NCBI GenBank assembly: GCA_003021685.1
Contig: PXRO01000029.1
Coordinates: 1-57,946, forward strand
From: Halobacteriales archaeon QS_4_62_28
GTDB taxonomy: Archaea > Halobacteriota > Halobacteria > Halobacteriales > Haloarculaceae
Direction: 5' to 3'
DNA length: 57,946 nucleotides
How positions within the stretch are numbered: position 1 is the first letter of the stretch; each line of letters starts with the position of its first letter. Positions 1 through 8,705 of the stretch are shown piece after piece. A program made the position numbers and the translations under genes. Below the pieces are notes generated by a model that saw nothing but the letters and a program-made list of their open reading frames with translations, made no database searches and was not told the DNA's origin.

Positions 1-127
1 AAAGGGCCGAAGTACCGAGCACAGACCAGAGTACGCCCATGCGGCGGAATCTTGCCTCCGTCGATGTCGGGACCGGCCCGACCCCGAGCGTGGGGAAACC
101 TCGGCGTTTACGCCGAGGAGGATGTCA
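1..127 (+). mobile_element. Probable right end of an IS1341/TnpB-type element (omega-RNA-like end)
   Basis: Two hairpins lie side by side: CCCC/GGGG arms at 82-85 and 92-95, then a perfect 8-bp stem CCTCGGCG/CGCCGAGG at 99-106 and 111-118 with a TTTA loop, followed directly by AGGATGTCA ending at 127. This arrangement resembles right ends of haloarchaeal TnpB elements as I remember them, where the 3' part of the element is transcribed as a structured guide RNA. No TnpB reading frame is visible in the 1-80 part, so either the gene lies left of the window or only the end is left. The element's own boundary is inferred, not proven. Confidence 0.45.
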
Positions 128-244
128 TACTATGGCGGCTCTTTGCTGTGCCACGTGGGTGGCGAACGATCCCCGCATCTTCCGTGCGGGAGAGCCCCAC
201 AGTGACAGTGTACTCCGAAGTGAGTAAGTTATTATCACGATTGA

Positions 245-260
245 ACATAAAGAATATAAC
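245..260 (+). promoter_or_regulatory. TATA-like promoter element of gap
   Basis: An AT-rich block (ACATAAAGAATATAAC) ends about 23 bases before the ATG at 283 in otherwise GC-rich DNA. The spacing fits a haloarchaeal TATA box serving a leaderless or nearly leaderless mRNA, and it supports the ATG at 283 rather than the longer upstream-open frame. Confidence 0.5.
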
Positions 261-282
261 CTGGTCGCGCGAACGTTCGTCT

Positions 283-1368
283 ATGCTCCGTGTGGGCATC
301 AATGGTTTTGGCACGATCGGCAAACGCGTTGCCGATGCCGTCCGTGCACAACCAGATATGACCGTCGCCGGCGTCGCCAAACGCACACCAGACTACGAAG
401 CCGAGATCGCCCGTGATCGTGGCTACTCGCTGTTTGTCGCTGGCGAAGACACCCGTCCGTTCACCAGCGCCGACATCGACGTGGCCGGCCGCGTTTGCCA
501 TCTCGTCGACGAGAGTGACGTTGTCGTCGACGCCACCCCCGGCGGTGTCGGGGCCAGTAATCGCTCGCTTTACGAGGAGTTCGAGACGCCAGCAGTGTTC
601 CAGGGCGGTGAAGACGCAAGCGTCGCGCCGGTGAGTTTCAACGCCCGCGCAAACTACGACGAAGCCGTGGGTGCCGACAGCGTCCGGGTGGTCTCCTGTA
701 ACACGACCGGCCTCTCCCGATTGCTCGCACCCATCGACGACCGTTTTGGGATCGAGAAGGTCCGGGCAACGCTGGTCCGGCGCGGCGGTGATCCCTCACA
801 GACCGGGCGCGGCCCCATCAACGACACGCTGCCGGATCCCGTCTCGATCCCGTCCCACCACGGCCCGGACATCCAAACGGTGTTTCCCGACCTCGATATC
901 GACACGATGGGGATGAAGGTGCCGGCGACGCTGATGCACATCCACGCGGTCAATCTGACGCTGGAGACCACCCCGACGGCCGGTGCCGTCCGGAACCTGC
1001 TCGCTGCCGAGAACAGACTGCTGCTCGTTCCCGAACGCCTCGGTATCGACGGCGCGGGCAAATTAAAGGAGTTCACTCGCGATGCAGGTCGCCCGCGCGG
1101 TGACATCTGGGAGAACTGCATCTGGGCGGAATCGATCACGGTCGAACCGACCACCGGCGGCCGTGGCGACTGCTATCTGTTCCAGGCCATCCATCAGGAG
1201 GCCGATGTCGTCCCCGAGAGCATCGACGCCATCCGGGCGATCACCGGCATTGCCGGCAAGGAAACGAGTATCCGCCGGACCAACGACGCACTGGGCGTCG
1301 GCAGCGGCTTGCTCGGCATCGATGCGAAATCCGACGTGTCGACACACGACGCCGCCAGCGACGACTAG
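283..1368 (+). CDS. gap: Type II glyceraldehyde-3-phosphate dehydrogenase
   Basis: Cytoplasmic archaeal (type II) GAPDH of 361 residues, interconverting glyceraldehyde 3-phosphate and 1,3-bisphosphoglycerate; in haloarchaea the type II enzyme is thought to work mainly in gluconeogenesis. The protein opens with the nucleotide-binding motif [11 protein letters not shown] (residues 5-15). The catalytic cysteine is Cys139 in SCNTTGLSR. The open frame continues upstream to position 52, but the extra residues are not GAPDH-like and cross the insertion-element end, so I start at ATG 283, just after an AT-rich promoter block. It is convergent with pgk, the next enzyme of the pathway. Length and motifs fit the family. 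Confidence 0.95.
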   Translation: MLRVGINGFGTIGKRVADAVRAQPDMTVAGVAKRTPDYEAEIARDRGYSLFVAGEDTRPFTSADIDVAGRVCHLVDESDVVVDATPGGVGASNRSLYEEFETPAVFQGGEDASVAPVSFNARANYDEAVGADSVRVVSCNTTGLSRLLAPIDDRFGIEKVRATLVRRGGDPSQTGRGPINDTLPDPVSIPSHHGPDIQTVFPDLDIDTMGMKVPATLMHIHAVNLTLETTPTAGAVRNLLAAENRLLLVPERLGIDGAGKLKEFTRDAGRPRGDIWENCIWAESITVEPTTGGRGDCYLFQAIHQEADVVPESIDAIRAITGIAGKETSIRRTNDALGVGSGLLGIDAKSDVSTHDAASDD

Positions 1369-1438
1369 CCGTCGGCATCCGCGTAGCAGCTACGGTTCTC
1401 GGAACTCGACCTCGCCGGCCAGGGCCGCTCTCACCGAC

Positions 1439-2713
1439 CTATTGGCGCTGGAGCACGTCGACACCGACGAGGTCTGCACCCGTGAGCGCACGGATGTATG
1501 CGCCGCCGGCGATAGAGACGTGGTCGAAGTCGTCTTCGCTCATCCCGTACATCCCGATGGCCCGCGAGGTGTCGCCGCCACCGACCACGGAGAAGCAATC
1601 GGTCTCGGCGATGGCTTCGAGGACGGTGACCGTCCCGGTGGCAAAGCGTTCGTCCTCGAAGACGCCGAGTGCCCCCTTGAGGAAGACGGCCTCCGAGTCA
1701 CGCACGACCTCGGCGTACCCCTCGGCGGTGTCGGTGCCGATGTCCATGTAGTCCGTGTCGCTCTCTTCGAAGTCTGACAGGTCGACTTCCGCTCGGTCGC
1801 CGTCCTCGCCCTCGTAGGCCATGTCCGAGGCCAGCGTGATCTGGTCACCCCGCTCTTCGAGGAGTTCCCCGATCAGTTCGTGGTTCTCCTCCCACTGGCT
1901 GTCGAAGAGGTCCGTGTCGGGATCGGTGTCGAACCCGACCGGGTATCCCGCCGCGCGGAGGAACAACTGCCCCGCGACCCCGCCCAGCAGGAAATCGTCG
2001 ACCGTCTCGCCGAGGTGGTTCATCACGTTGATGACGTCAGTCGCTTTGGTGCCCCCGACGGCCATTGTCACCTGGCCGTCGAACTCCTTTTCTGCGATGG
2101 CGGTGTTTGCCTCGTACTCGGTTTCCATGACGCGTCCGGCGTAGGCCGGCAAGGCGAGTGGGAACCCGACCAGCGAGGCGTGCGAACGATGGGCCGCCGA
2201 GTACGCGTCGTTGATGTAGGCGTCGAATCTCGGGGCGAGCGTCTGGACGAACTCCGTTTCGGCTTTGTCCTCTGGGTCCTCCTCGGGGAGTTCCTCGTCG
2301 CACATCCGGGTGTTTTCCAGCAGCAGGATCTCGCCGGCGTCGAGGTCGTCGATGGCGGTGAGTGCGTCCTCGCCGAATGTGTCTGGTACGAACTGCACGT
2401 CGTCGCTCCCGGGCTCAGCCCCCTCGCTCGTTCCGCGGTCGCGCCTGTCAGTTGCGCCTTCGTGGCCGACATGAGACGCAAGGATGTCGGCATGCTGTTC
2501 CAGCGAGACGAACGTGTCGCGACCGGGTCGGCCCTGGTGGGCCAGCAGCACCGTTTCGAACCCGCGGTCGGCGAGTTCCCGAACCGTCTGTGCGTGGCGT
2601 TCGAACCGGCGGTTGTCCTGTACCGCACCGTCCTCGACCGGCGAGTTCAGGTCGAGGCGAACGAGCACACGCTGCCCGTCGTCGAGATCGTCGAGCGTCT
2701 TGAACGAAGTCAT
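1439..2713 (-). CDS. pgk: Phosphoglycerate kinase
   Basis: Cytoplasmic 424-residue phosphoglycerate kinase that transfers phosphate between 1,3-bisphosphoglycerate and ADP. The N-terminal substrate loop VRLDLNSP is near residue 18, and the C-terminal nucleotide-binding motif GGGDTSRAI starts at about residue 378. A charged, low-complexity insertion (about residues 82-107, rich in Arg, Asp and Glu) lengthens the N-terminal domain, as is common in haloarchaeal enzymes. The gene converges on gap with a 70-base gap, so the two adjacent steps of lower glycolysis/gluconeogenesis are neighbours but not one operon. The start MTSFKTLDD is the natural Pgk N-terminus. Confidence 0.96.
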   Translation of the reverse strand: MTSFKTLDDLDDGQRVLVRLDLNSPVEDGAVQDNRRFERHAQTVRELADRGFETVLLAHQGRPGRDTFVSLEQHADILASHVGHEGATDRRDRGTSEGAEPGSDDVQFVPDTFGEDALTAIDDLDAGEILLLENTRMCDEELPEEDPEDKAETEFVQTLAPRFDAYINDAYSAAHRSHASLVGFPLALPAYAGRVMETEYEANTAIAEKEFDGQVTMAVGGTKATDVINVMNHLGETVDDFLLGGVAGQLFLRAAGYPVGFDTDPDTDLFDSQWEENHELIGELLEERGDQITLASDMAYEGEDGDRAEVDLSDFEESDTDYMDIGTDTAEGYAEVVRDSEAVFLKGALGVFEDERFATGTVTVLEAIAETDCFSVVGGGDTSRAIGMYGMSEDDFDHVSIAGGAYIRALTGADLVGVDVLQRQ

Positions 2714-2761
2714 CGTATTCGAGGGATCGCGCGTCGGTGAGAAAAAACCGCGTGGTTCGTC

Positions 2762-3601
2762 TCATCCCAGATCGAGTGTCGCCGCCCGCGAACTCGGATG
2801 CAACTCCTGCAGTCGGTCGCCACAATCCAGACAGCGGACGGCGATTACTTCGAAGACGCCACAGCACGACTCGACTGTGTCGGGACTCCGTTCGAGCGGG
2901 CCGCCACAGGCCGGACACGCGTCGTACTCCTGACGGAGCAGTTCGAGGATGTCGAGACGCTGTTCGATTGGCACCGACGCCCACCGGTCGGTCGTCGCCG
3001 ACAGGGCCTCGTCGGTCACCACGTCACCAAGTAGTGCGGCCTCGCTCGGCCACGAGCGGATCCGCCTGTCGACGTTCACCGCCGGGTACGCACGGTCCTC
3101 GAACGAGATATCGTCGGGATCGTCGAACAACCCGGCCACTACGCCGGGGTCGCTGGCGGCCGATCGATCGCGGCGCTCCAGGGCCGCCCGTCGACTGGCA
3201 GTGAACGTCTCGGTGAGTCGCCCTTTGTCGCCGTCCTCGAAGACGCCCACGTCGCGGAGGAACTGCTCGGGTTCGACGGCGTTCTCGCGGTGGTCGTCGA
3301 GTTTCTCGAGGGTCTCGAACTCCGGCGTGTCGTCGACCGGATGTTCCCCAACGGACGCCGCGACGGATTCGGGCAGGTATCGTCTCGTGAGTGCCGGCGT
3401 CCCTGGGACGAGATACCCGCGGAGATAGATCGCGAGCATGGACGCGACAAACAGCGCGACGGCGACCGGGATCGAGGCGAGGGCGACGACGCCACTGATG
3501 AGGCTGGCGATGCCGAGATTGACGGCTGTACACGGCAGGCAACGGTTGTCGCCGGTGTATTCCGGCCGTCGAATCCGGTCAGCGGCGGGGATGTCTGCCA
3601 T
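2762..3601 (-). CDS. Membrane protein with C-terminal zinc ribbon, function unknown
   Basis: This 279-residue protein has one strongly hydrophobic stretch near residues 28-58, probably two short membrane passes. A charged cytoplasmic part follows, and the C-terminus carries CPACGG plus a second pair around ESCC and CLDCGD, which looks like a zinc ribbon. An N-terminal CLPC pair lies just before the membrane segment. I start at MADIPAADRI (3601), two codons downstream of the first ATG. It lies upstream of pgk on the same strand with a gap of about 50 bases and could be cotranscribed. I do not recognise a function; it looks like a conserved haloarchaeal family. Confidence 0.75.
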   Translation of the reverse strand: MADIPAADRIRRPEYTGDNRCLPCTAVNLGIASLISGVVALASIPVAVALFVASMLAIYLRGYLVPGTPALTRRYLPESVAASVGEHPVDDTPEFETLEKLDDHRENAVEPEQFLRDVGVFEDGDKGRLTETFTASRRAALERRDRSAASDPGVVAGLFDDPDDISFEDRAYPAVNVDRRIRSWPSEAALLGDVVTDEALSATTDRWASVPIEQRLDILELLRQEYDACPACGGPLERSPDTVESCCGVFEVIAVRCLDCGDRLQELHPSSRAATLDLG

Positions 3602-3664
3602 ACACACGCCTAATGCAGGGGGTGCTACTAATACACACGGCCTCGTTCGATTCGTTACCCGTCC

Positions 3665-4198
3665 TTACTCTGGCACCAGTCGAACCGTCGTCTCGTCACC
3701 GACGGCGTCCTGCTCGGCCGTATCGACGTTGATACTCGCACCGAGCGTGTATTCACCGGGTGTCGCTGGCTCCCATTCGCGCCTGGCGACGCGGAACTTC
3801 TGTGTCCAGCGGCCCGAAAAGCGCTTGCGCTCCCCCCGGCTGAAACTGAACTCGCCCGTCTCGTCCGGTGGATCGCGGAGTTCGACGTGGGAGGCCTCGG
3901 TGAGGCCGTCGACGGTCCACGTCCACAGCACGGGCGAGCGCGTGGTGAGGGTGACCGGCACCGGCAGCCGGTTTTTCATCGTCACCTCGAACGGGATCTG
4001 CGCTCCCAGGGCGTACGCCGTCTGTGGCGTCGCAATCTCGACAGTGATTGCCCGTCGCTTGAGCCACTGGGGGACCAACAACCGACTCAGGAACCCACCG
4101 TCGATTGACCGCATCGACTGCGGGCTGACGTCGTCTCGATCACGGGTAAACGGCTCGATGTCCTGCCGTCCACTGGTGAAATCGGACAGGCGGCGCAT
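3665..4198 (-). CDS. Conserved haloarchaeal protein with a beta-sandwich-like core, function unknown
   Basis: A 177-residue soluble protein. From residue 50 onward the pattern of alternating short beta strands (for example VTMKNRLPVPVTLTTRSPVLWTW and a closing PGEYTLGASINV) recalls the immunoglobulin-like fold of BsuPI-type proteinase inhibitors, but no inhibitory site can be assigned from sequence. There is no signal peptide or membrane segment, so it probably works in the cytoplasm. It stands alone between the zinc-ribbon membrane protein and the peptide transporter operon, all on the minus strand. Function unknown. Confidence 0.7.
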   Translation of the reverse strand: MRRLSDFTSGRQDIEPFTRDRDDVSPQSMRSIDGGFLSRLLVPQWLKRRAITVEIATPQTAYALGAQIPFEVTMKNRLPVPVTLTTRSPVLWTWTVDGLTEASHVELRDPPDETGEFSFSRGERKRFSGRWTQKFRVARREWEPATPGEYTLGASINVDTAEQDAVGDETTVRLVPE

Positions 4199-4270
4199 TA
4201 CGCTATATCGAGATTGCTACGGACAAAAACGTTCGCCTGGAACGGGCAGTGAGGTGTACAATGGTCCCTG

Positions 4271-5614
4271 TCAATTACTTGTCGCGGCCTCGCCGCTCAG
4301 TTCGGGTGGGGGCTGTTCGTACTCGTCGTCGTAGAGGAGGCAGGCGATTTTCTGGGTGTCACCGGTCGGGACGAGTTCCGGATGGGTGGTTTCACACGGA
4401 GACTCGACGGTTTCGTTCATTCGCTTTCGTGCCCCCTCGATATCTCGGGCTGCAAGCCGTTCGAGTACGTCCTCGAAGGCGGCGCTGGCTGTCTGATCGC
4501 CGAGCCTGTCGGGCAGGCCGAACTCGCGGCGCACGAGCGTGTCGAGTTCGGCTCTGGACACCGTCGTCGGATCGACAGTTCCGTCCTCGTCGTCACCGAC
4601 AACGGCGGTGAGCGACGCCAGTGTCGCGCCGTCTGCCAGCCGGTGTTTGAGATTCATCAGCGAGCGCCACTCCGACTGGTCGAGGTCGTACTCGGCAGGC
4701 TGGACGATACGGGGACAGCGCGTGTGGAACCGGCAGCCACTGGGCGGGTCGATCGGTGACGGGACGGTCCCCGAGAGGAACGTCTGGTCGCTCTCCCAGA
4801 GCGGGTCCGGTTCCGGAATCGCCGACAACAACGCCTCCGTGTAGGGGTGGTGTGGCGGCGCGAACACGTCCTCGGTCGTCCCGATCTCGGCGATCTCGCC
4901 GAGATACATCACTGCCACGCGGTCGGAGATGTGCTCGACCACGCTCAGGTCGTGGGCGATGAAGATATAGGAGAGGCCAAAGTCGTCTTGCAGGTCCTCC
5001 AGCAGATTGAGGATCTGGGCCTGAACGCTCACGTCGAGTGCGCTAACCGGTTCGTCACAGATGATGACGTTCGGATCGACCGCCAGCGCCCGGGCGATGC
5101 CGATCCGCTGGCGCTGGCCGCCGGAGAACTCGTGGGGGTATCGGTGGGTGTGACTCGGGTTCAGCCCGACCGTTTCGAGCAGTTCGTAGATGCGCTCGGT
5201 TCGCTCCTCGCCGGTCGCGATGTCGTGGATGTCCAGCGGTTCGCCGATGATGTCACCGACGGTCAGACGCGGGTTCAGGCTCGAGAACGGGTCCTGGAAG
5301 ATGTACTGGAGGTCCGTGCGCAGAGCACGGAGTTCGCCACTCGACAGGTTCGTCAGCTCGGTCTCTCGCTCGCCATCGTTGTAGTATACAGACCCGTCGG
5401 TGGGTTCGATCAACTGGAGGAGCGTCCGGCCGAGCGTCGTCTTCCCGCACCCACTCTCTCCGACGACGCCAAGCGTCTCGCCGTCGCGCAGTTCGATGTC
5501 GATGCCGTCGACGGCCTTGACAAGCTGGCTCCGGCCCAGCAGTCTGTCGACGAACCCCTCGTCCGTCTCGAAGTACTTTGTCAGCCCATCCGTCCGGAGG
5601 ATTGGCTCGCCCAT
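4271..5614 (-). CDS. Dipeptide/oligopeptide ABC importer ATPase (OppF/DppF type)
   Basis: The last gene of the peptide importer operon, 447 residues. Walker A is GESGCGKTT (about residues 52-60), the signature is SGGQRQR, and Walker B ends in CDEPVSALD. The family's C-terminal cysteine region is present but split: the first cysteines (CRFHTRCPR) and the last part (CETTHPEL to ACLLYDD) are separated by an insertion of about 100 residues, longer than in most bacterial OppF. The open frame extends upstream to 5902, but that part is a shadow of the OppD gene; MGEPILRTDG at 5614 is the real start, directly adjacent to the OppD stop at 5616. It would pair with OppD to energise import. Confidence 0.93.
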   Translation of the reverse strand: MGEPILRTDGLTKYFETDEGFVDRLLGRSQLVKAVDGIDIELRDGETLGVVGESGCGKTTLGRTLLQLIEPTDGSVYYNDGERETELTNLSSGELRALRTDLQYIFQDPFSSLNPRLTVGDIIGEPLDIHDIATGEERTERIYELLETVGLNPSHTHRYPHEFSGGQRQRIGIARALAVDPNVIICDEPVSALDVSVQAQILNLLEDLQDDFGLSYIFIAHDLSVVEHISDRVAVMYLGEIAEIGTTEDVFAPPHHPYTEALLSAIPEPDPLWESDQTFLSGTVPSPIDPPSGCRFHTRCPRIVQPAEYDLDQSEWRSLMNLKHRLADGATLASLTAVVGDDEDGTVDPTTVSRAELDTLVRREFGLPDRLGDQTASAAFEDVLERLAARDIEGARKRMNETVESPCETTHPELVPTGDTQKIACLLYDDEYEQPPPELSGEAATSN

Positions 5615-5615
5615 G

Positions 5616-6683
5616 CTACTCACGGTGATCACCCAGTTGCAGGCGCGGGTCTTCACCCTGTACTTCGACGGTATAGTCCAGTTCCCCGGCCAGATCGCCG
5701 GTGTACGCCAGGCAGGCGGCCGCCCGGTCGGCGTCAGTCCCGGTCGCGTCCATGCCGGTGTCGGGATCGACCGGTTTCGGCTCTTTCCGCGTACACGCCG
5801 CTTCGGCGTAGGGACACCGGGGGTGGAAGCTACAGCCAGTCGGTACGTCGACCAGATCGGGCATCGTTCCCGGAATCGTCTGGAGTCGGTCACGGGTGTC
5901 ACCGATCCGCGGGATCGAACTCATCAGCCCGACCGTGTAGGGGTGTTTCGGGTCGTAGAACAGTTCTTCGGCCGCGGCCTTCTCGACGGGCTTGCCGGCG
6001 TACATCACCATCACCCTGTCACAGACCTTCGCGATGACGCCCAGGTCGTGGGTGATCAACTGGATGGCCGTGTCGAACTCCTCGGCGAGTTCCTCGATCT
6101 GGTCGAGGATCTTTGCCTCGATAGTCACGTCCAGTGCAGTCGTCGGTTCGTCGGCGATCAGCAGGTCCGGGTCACAGGACAGCGCCATCGCAATGACGGC
6201 CCGCTGTTGCATCCCGCCGGAGAACTCGTGGGGATAGTCGGAGTACCGCGCTTCGGCCTCCGGAATGCCCACCTCGTCGAGCAGTCTGATCGTCCGCTCG
6301 CGGGCTTTGTCGTCGTCGTAGCCGAGATTGTGTCGGATCGCTTCCGAGATCTGCTCGCCGACGGTGAAAACGGGGTTGAGTGCCGTCTGTGCGTCCTGGA
6401 AGATCATCGCGATCTCGTTGCCCCGGAGTTCCCTGACCTCTGTTTCGCTCATCTCCAGGATATCCTCACCCTTGAACCGGATCTCGCCGCTCTCGATCCG
6501 GCCTGGGTCCTCGATCAACCGCATCAGCGACATCGAGGTGACGCTCTTGCCGGCCCCGCTCTCGCCGACGATGCCGAACTTCTCGCCGCGTTCGACGCGA
6601 TAGGACACCTCGTCGGCGGCCGTCACGACACCCTCTTCGGTGTAGAAATTCACCGTCAGATCTTCGACTTCCAGCAGCGCCAT
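5616..6683 (-). CDS. Dipeptide/oligopeptide ABC importer ATPase (OppD/DppD type)
   Basis: A 355-residue ATPase subunit. Walker A GESGAGKS is at about residues 40-47, followed by the Q-loop region, the signature FSGGMQQRA, and Walker B LLIADEPTTALD. The C-terminal cysteine motif of the family (CSFHPRCPY with AACTRKEP) is intact. I start at ATG 6683, whose A is the last base of the TGA stop of the preceding permease gene; a GTG one codon upstream is possible. This overlap, and the two-base gap to the next gene, mark tight translational coupling within the importer operon. Confidence 0.94.
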   Translation of the reverse strand: MALLEVEDLTVNFYTEEGVVTAADEVSYRVERGEKFGIVGESGAGKSVTSMSLMRLIEDPGRIESGEIRFKGEDILEMSETEVRELRGNEIAMIFQDAQTALNPVFTVGEQISEAIRHNLGYDDDKARERTIRLLDEVGIPEAEARYSDYPHEFSGGMQQRAVIAMALSCDPDLLIADEPTTALDVTIEAKILDQIEELAEEFDTAIQLITHDLGVIAKVCDRVMVMYAGKPVEKAAAEELFYDPKHPYTVGLMSSIPRIGDTRDRLQTIPGTMPDLVDVPTGCSFHPRCPYAEAACTRKEPKPVDPDTGMDATGTDADRAAACLAYTGDLAGELDYTVEVQGEDPRLQLGDHRE

Positions 6684-7723
6684 CACTCACCACCGCCCTG
6701 TGGTGCTTCACCGACTTGCTGAGCGTCGAGTGCGTCGTTGACGCCGTCGCCGATCATGTTCATCGCCATCACGAACAGGAAGATCGCCCCGCCGGGGAAC
6801 ACCGTTGCCCACCAGGGGATCGATCCGCCAGGACCCTGGATGAGCGTCTGGCGGGTCTGATCGAGCATCGTCCCCCACTCGGGGGTGCCCGGCGGGAAGC
6901 CCAGTCCGAGGAAGCCAAGCGCCGCGACGCCGATGACGACGGTCCCAATCGACAGCGACGCCTGCACGATCAGGGGTGCAACGGCGTTGGGAACGACGTG
7001 TTTGAAGATGATCGACCGGTCTCGCGCCCCGAGTGCCCGTGCGGCAGTCACGTACTGGTTTTGCTTGACCGAGAGGATCTCTCCCCGTATCAGTCGCGCG
7101 TACGTCGCCCATCCGGGGAAGGCAAAGGCGGCGACGAGTTGCCAGTAGCCCCCGCCGAGGATGGCGACGATCACCAGCGCCAGGACGAGTGCGGGGAAGG
7201 CAAAGACGGTGTCGACGAATCGCATCATGATCTCGTCGACCCAGCCGCCATAGTAGCCCGCGATAGCCCCATACACCAGCCCGAAACTGGCGGTGATGAA
7301 CACGACGACGAAGCCAATCGAGATGCTCGCCCGGCCACCGACCATGACCCGGGAGAGCAGGTCCCGGCCGTTCGCGTCCGTCCCCATCGGATTCGTAAGC
7401 GACGGCGGGTCGAACCGGCCAGCGTCGGCAGCGGGATCCAGATAGAGGATGGTGCTTGGATCGTACGGTGCCAGCGATATCGGCTGGATCGTCACGCCGG
7501 CGACCGTCACCGGGCGTGCAAAGACCGTCACCACGACCATGAACGCGACTGTCCAGATGCCGATCATCGCGACGCGGTTGCGCCGGAACCGTCCCCACGC
7601 TCGCTGCCAGCGACTCTGTGTCGTTCCCCGTGAGGCCTCACTCCACGCTGACAGCGGTTCACGTTCCGTGACCCGTTCCGTATCGAATCCGCTGATCTGT
7701 ATCCGTCCTCGTTGTGTAGACAT
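6683..7723 (-). CDS. Peptide ABC importer permease (OppC/DppC type)
   Basis: A 346-residue inner permease subunit. A charged N-terminal segment of about 50 residues leads into the first membrane helix (IGIWTVAFMVVVTVFA). After an extracellular loop carrying the typical MGTDANGRDLLSR motif come five more helices. The ATPase-contact EAA loop is recognisable as TAARALGARDRSIIFKHVVPN. The open frame runs upstream to 8353, but that part is a shadow of the OppB gene; MSTQRGRIQISG at 7723 is the start, two bases after the OppB stop. Confidence 0.94.
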   Translation of the reverse strand: MSTQRGRIQISGFDTERVTEREPLSAWSEASRGTTQSRWQRAWGRFRRNRVAMIGIWTVAFMVVVTVFARPVTVAGVTIQPISLAPYDPSTILYLDPAADAGRFDPPSLTNPMGTDANGRDLLSRVMVGGRASISIGFVVVFITASFGLVYGAIAGYYGGWVDEIMMRFVDTVFAFPALVLALVIVAILGGGYWQLVAAFAFPGWATYARLIRGEILSVKQNQYVTAARALGARDRSIIFKHVVPNAVAPLIVQASLSIGTVVIGVAALGFLGLGFPPGTPEWGTMLDQTRQTLIQGPGGSIPWWATVFPGGAIFLFVMAMNMIGDGVNDALDAQQVGEAPQGGGE

Positions 7724-7725
7724 GA

Positions 7726-8679
7726 TTAGCCGTATCTGATCCGGGGATCGAGCAGCGCGTAGACGATATCCGCAAGCAGGTTCGCGATCACGAGTGCGAC
7801 CCCGGTGAACAGCGTAATCGCGAGGATGAGATTGGTCTCTCGGGCGTTGAGTGCCTGGACGAACTCCCGACCGAGGCCCGGCCAGCTGAACACGACCTCG
7901 ACGACGACGCTCCCCGAGACGATTCCCGCAGTCAGGAACGCGGCGACCGTCGTCACGGAGATGAGCGAGTTCCGGAGGACGTGTTTGAGGATGACCGTCC
8001 GTTCTGGCAGTCCCTTCGCTCGCGCGGCCGTCACGTACTCCTTGTTGATCTCCTCGGCCATCGAGGAACGCATGATCCGCATCATCGTCGACGCCGAGGC
8101 AGTGCCGATGGTGATCCCCGGAAGGAGCAAGAACCACAGTGTATCGGGATGGAGCAACGGCTTCCGCGGCGGGAGCACGGGCCACAGGTTGAACGTCAGC
8201 GCACCGAAAAGGATCAACATCAGGCCGAGCCAGAAGTTGGGGATCGAGATCCCCGACAGGGCGATAATACGGCTGACGTGGTCGCCCATCTCGTCTTTCC
8301 GGACCGCGGCGTAGATCCCCGTCGGGATCGCGATGATGATCGCGAAGGCCCACCCGAACAGTCCGAGTACGATTGTCTCCGGAAGCCGGGACATGAAGAT
8401 GGCGTTGACCGAACGGTTCCGGGTGATCGCCTCGCCGAGGTCACCCTGCAGCAGATTGCCAACCCAGCGCAGGTACTGTGCCCACACCGGCTGATCGAGT
8501 CCGTAGTACTCGCGCATCTGTGCCTTCTCTGCGGGACCAATGTCGGGGTTGAACGCGACGATGACATCGACTGGATCCCCCGGTGCGACGTTGACCAGTA
8601 CGAACGTGATGACGGAGACGCCAAACAGGATCGGGACGGTCAACAGCACCCGTTTCAGTACGAATCGTCTGAGGCCCAT
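7726..8679 (-). CDS. Peptide ABC importer permease (OppB/DppB type)
   Basis: A 317-residue permease subunit with the family's N-terminus: a short positively charged start (MGLRRFVLKR), a membrane helix ending in FVLVNVAPGDPVD, then the conserved YGLDQPVWAQYLRW and GDLGEAI segments. The EAA loop TAARAKGLPERTVILKHVLRN is clear. It is the second gene of the operon, 26 bases downstream of the binding-protein gene, and forms the channel with the OppC-type subunit. Confidence 0.95.
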   Translation of the reverse strand: MGLRRFVLKRVLLTVPILFGVSVITFVLVNVAPGDPVDVIVAFNPDIGPAEKAQMREYYGLDQPVWAQYLRWVGNLLQGDLGEAITRNRSVNAIFMSRLPETIVLGLFGWAFAIIIAIPTGIYAAVRKDEMGDHVSRIIALSGISIPNFWLGLMLILFGALTFNLWPVLPPRKPLLHPDTLWFLLLPGITIGTASASTMMRIMRSSMAEEINKEYVTAARAKGLPERTVILKHVLRNSLISVTTVAAFLTAGIVSGSVVVEVVFSWPGLGREFVQALNARETNLILAITLFTGVALVIANLLADIVYALLDPRIRYG

Positions 8680-8705
8680 AGGTGAGTCGTGTGGTTGTGG
8701 CCCTG

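Noticed and set aside
1880-2740. Open frame opposite pgk
   Set aside because: Pgk is certain by motifs; the antisense translation has no coherent fold and lacks a plausible promoter.
4847-6037. Open frame opposite the peptide importer ATPase genes
   Set aside because: The ATPases have all conserved motifs; the antisense product has none.
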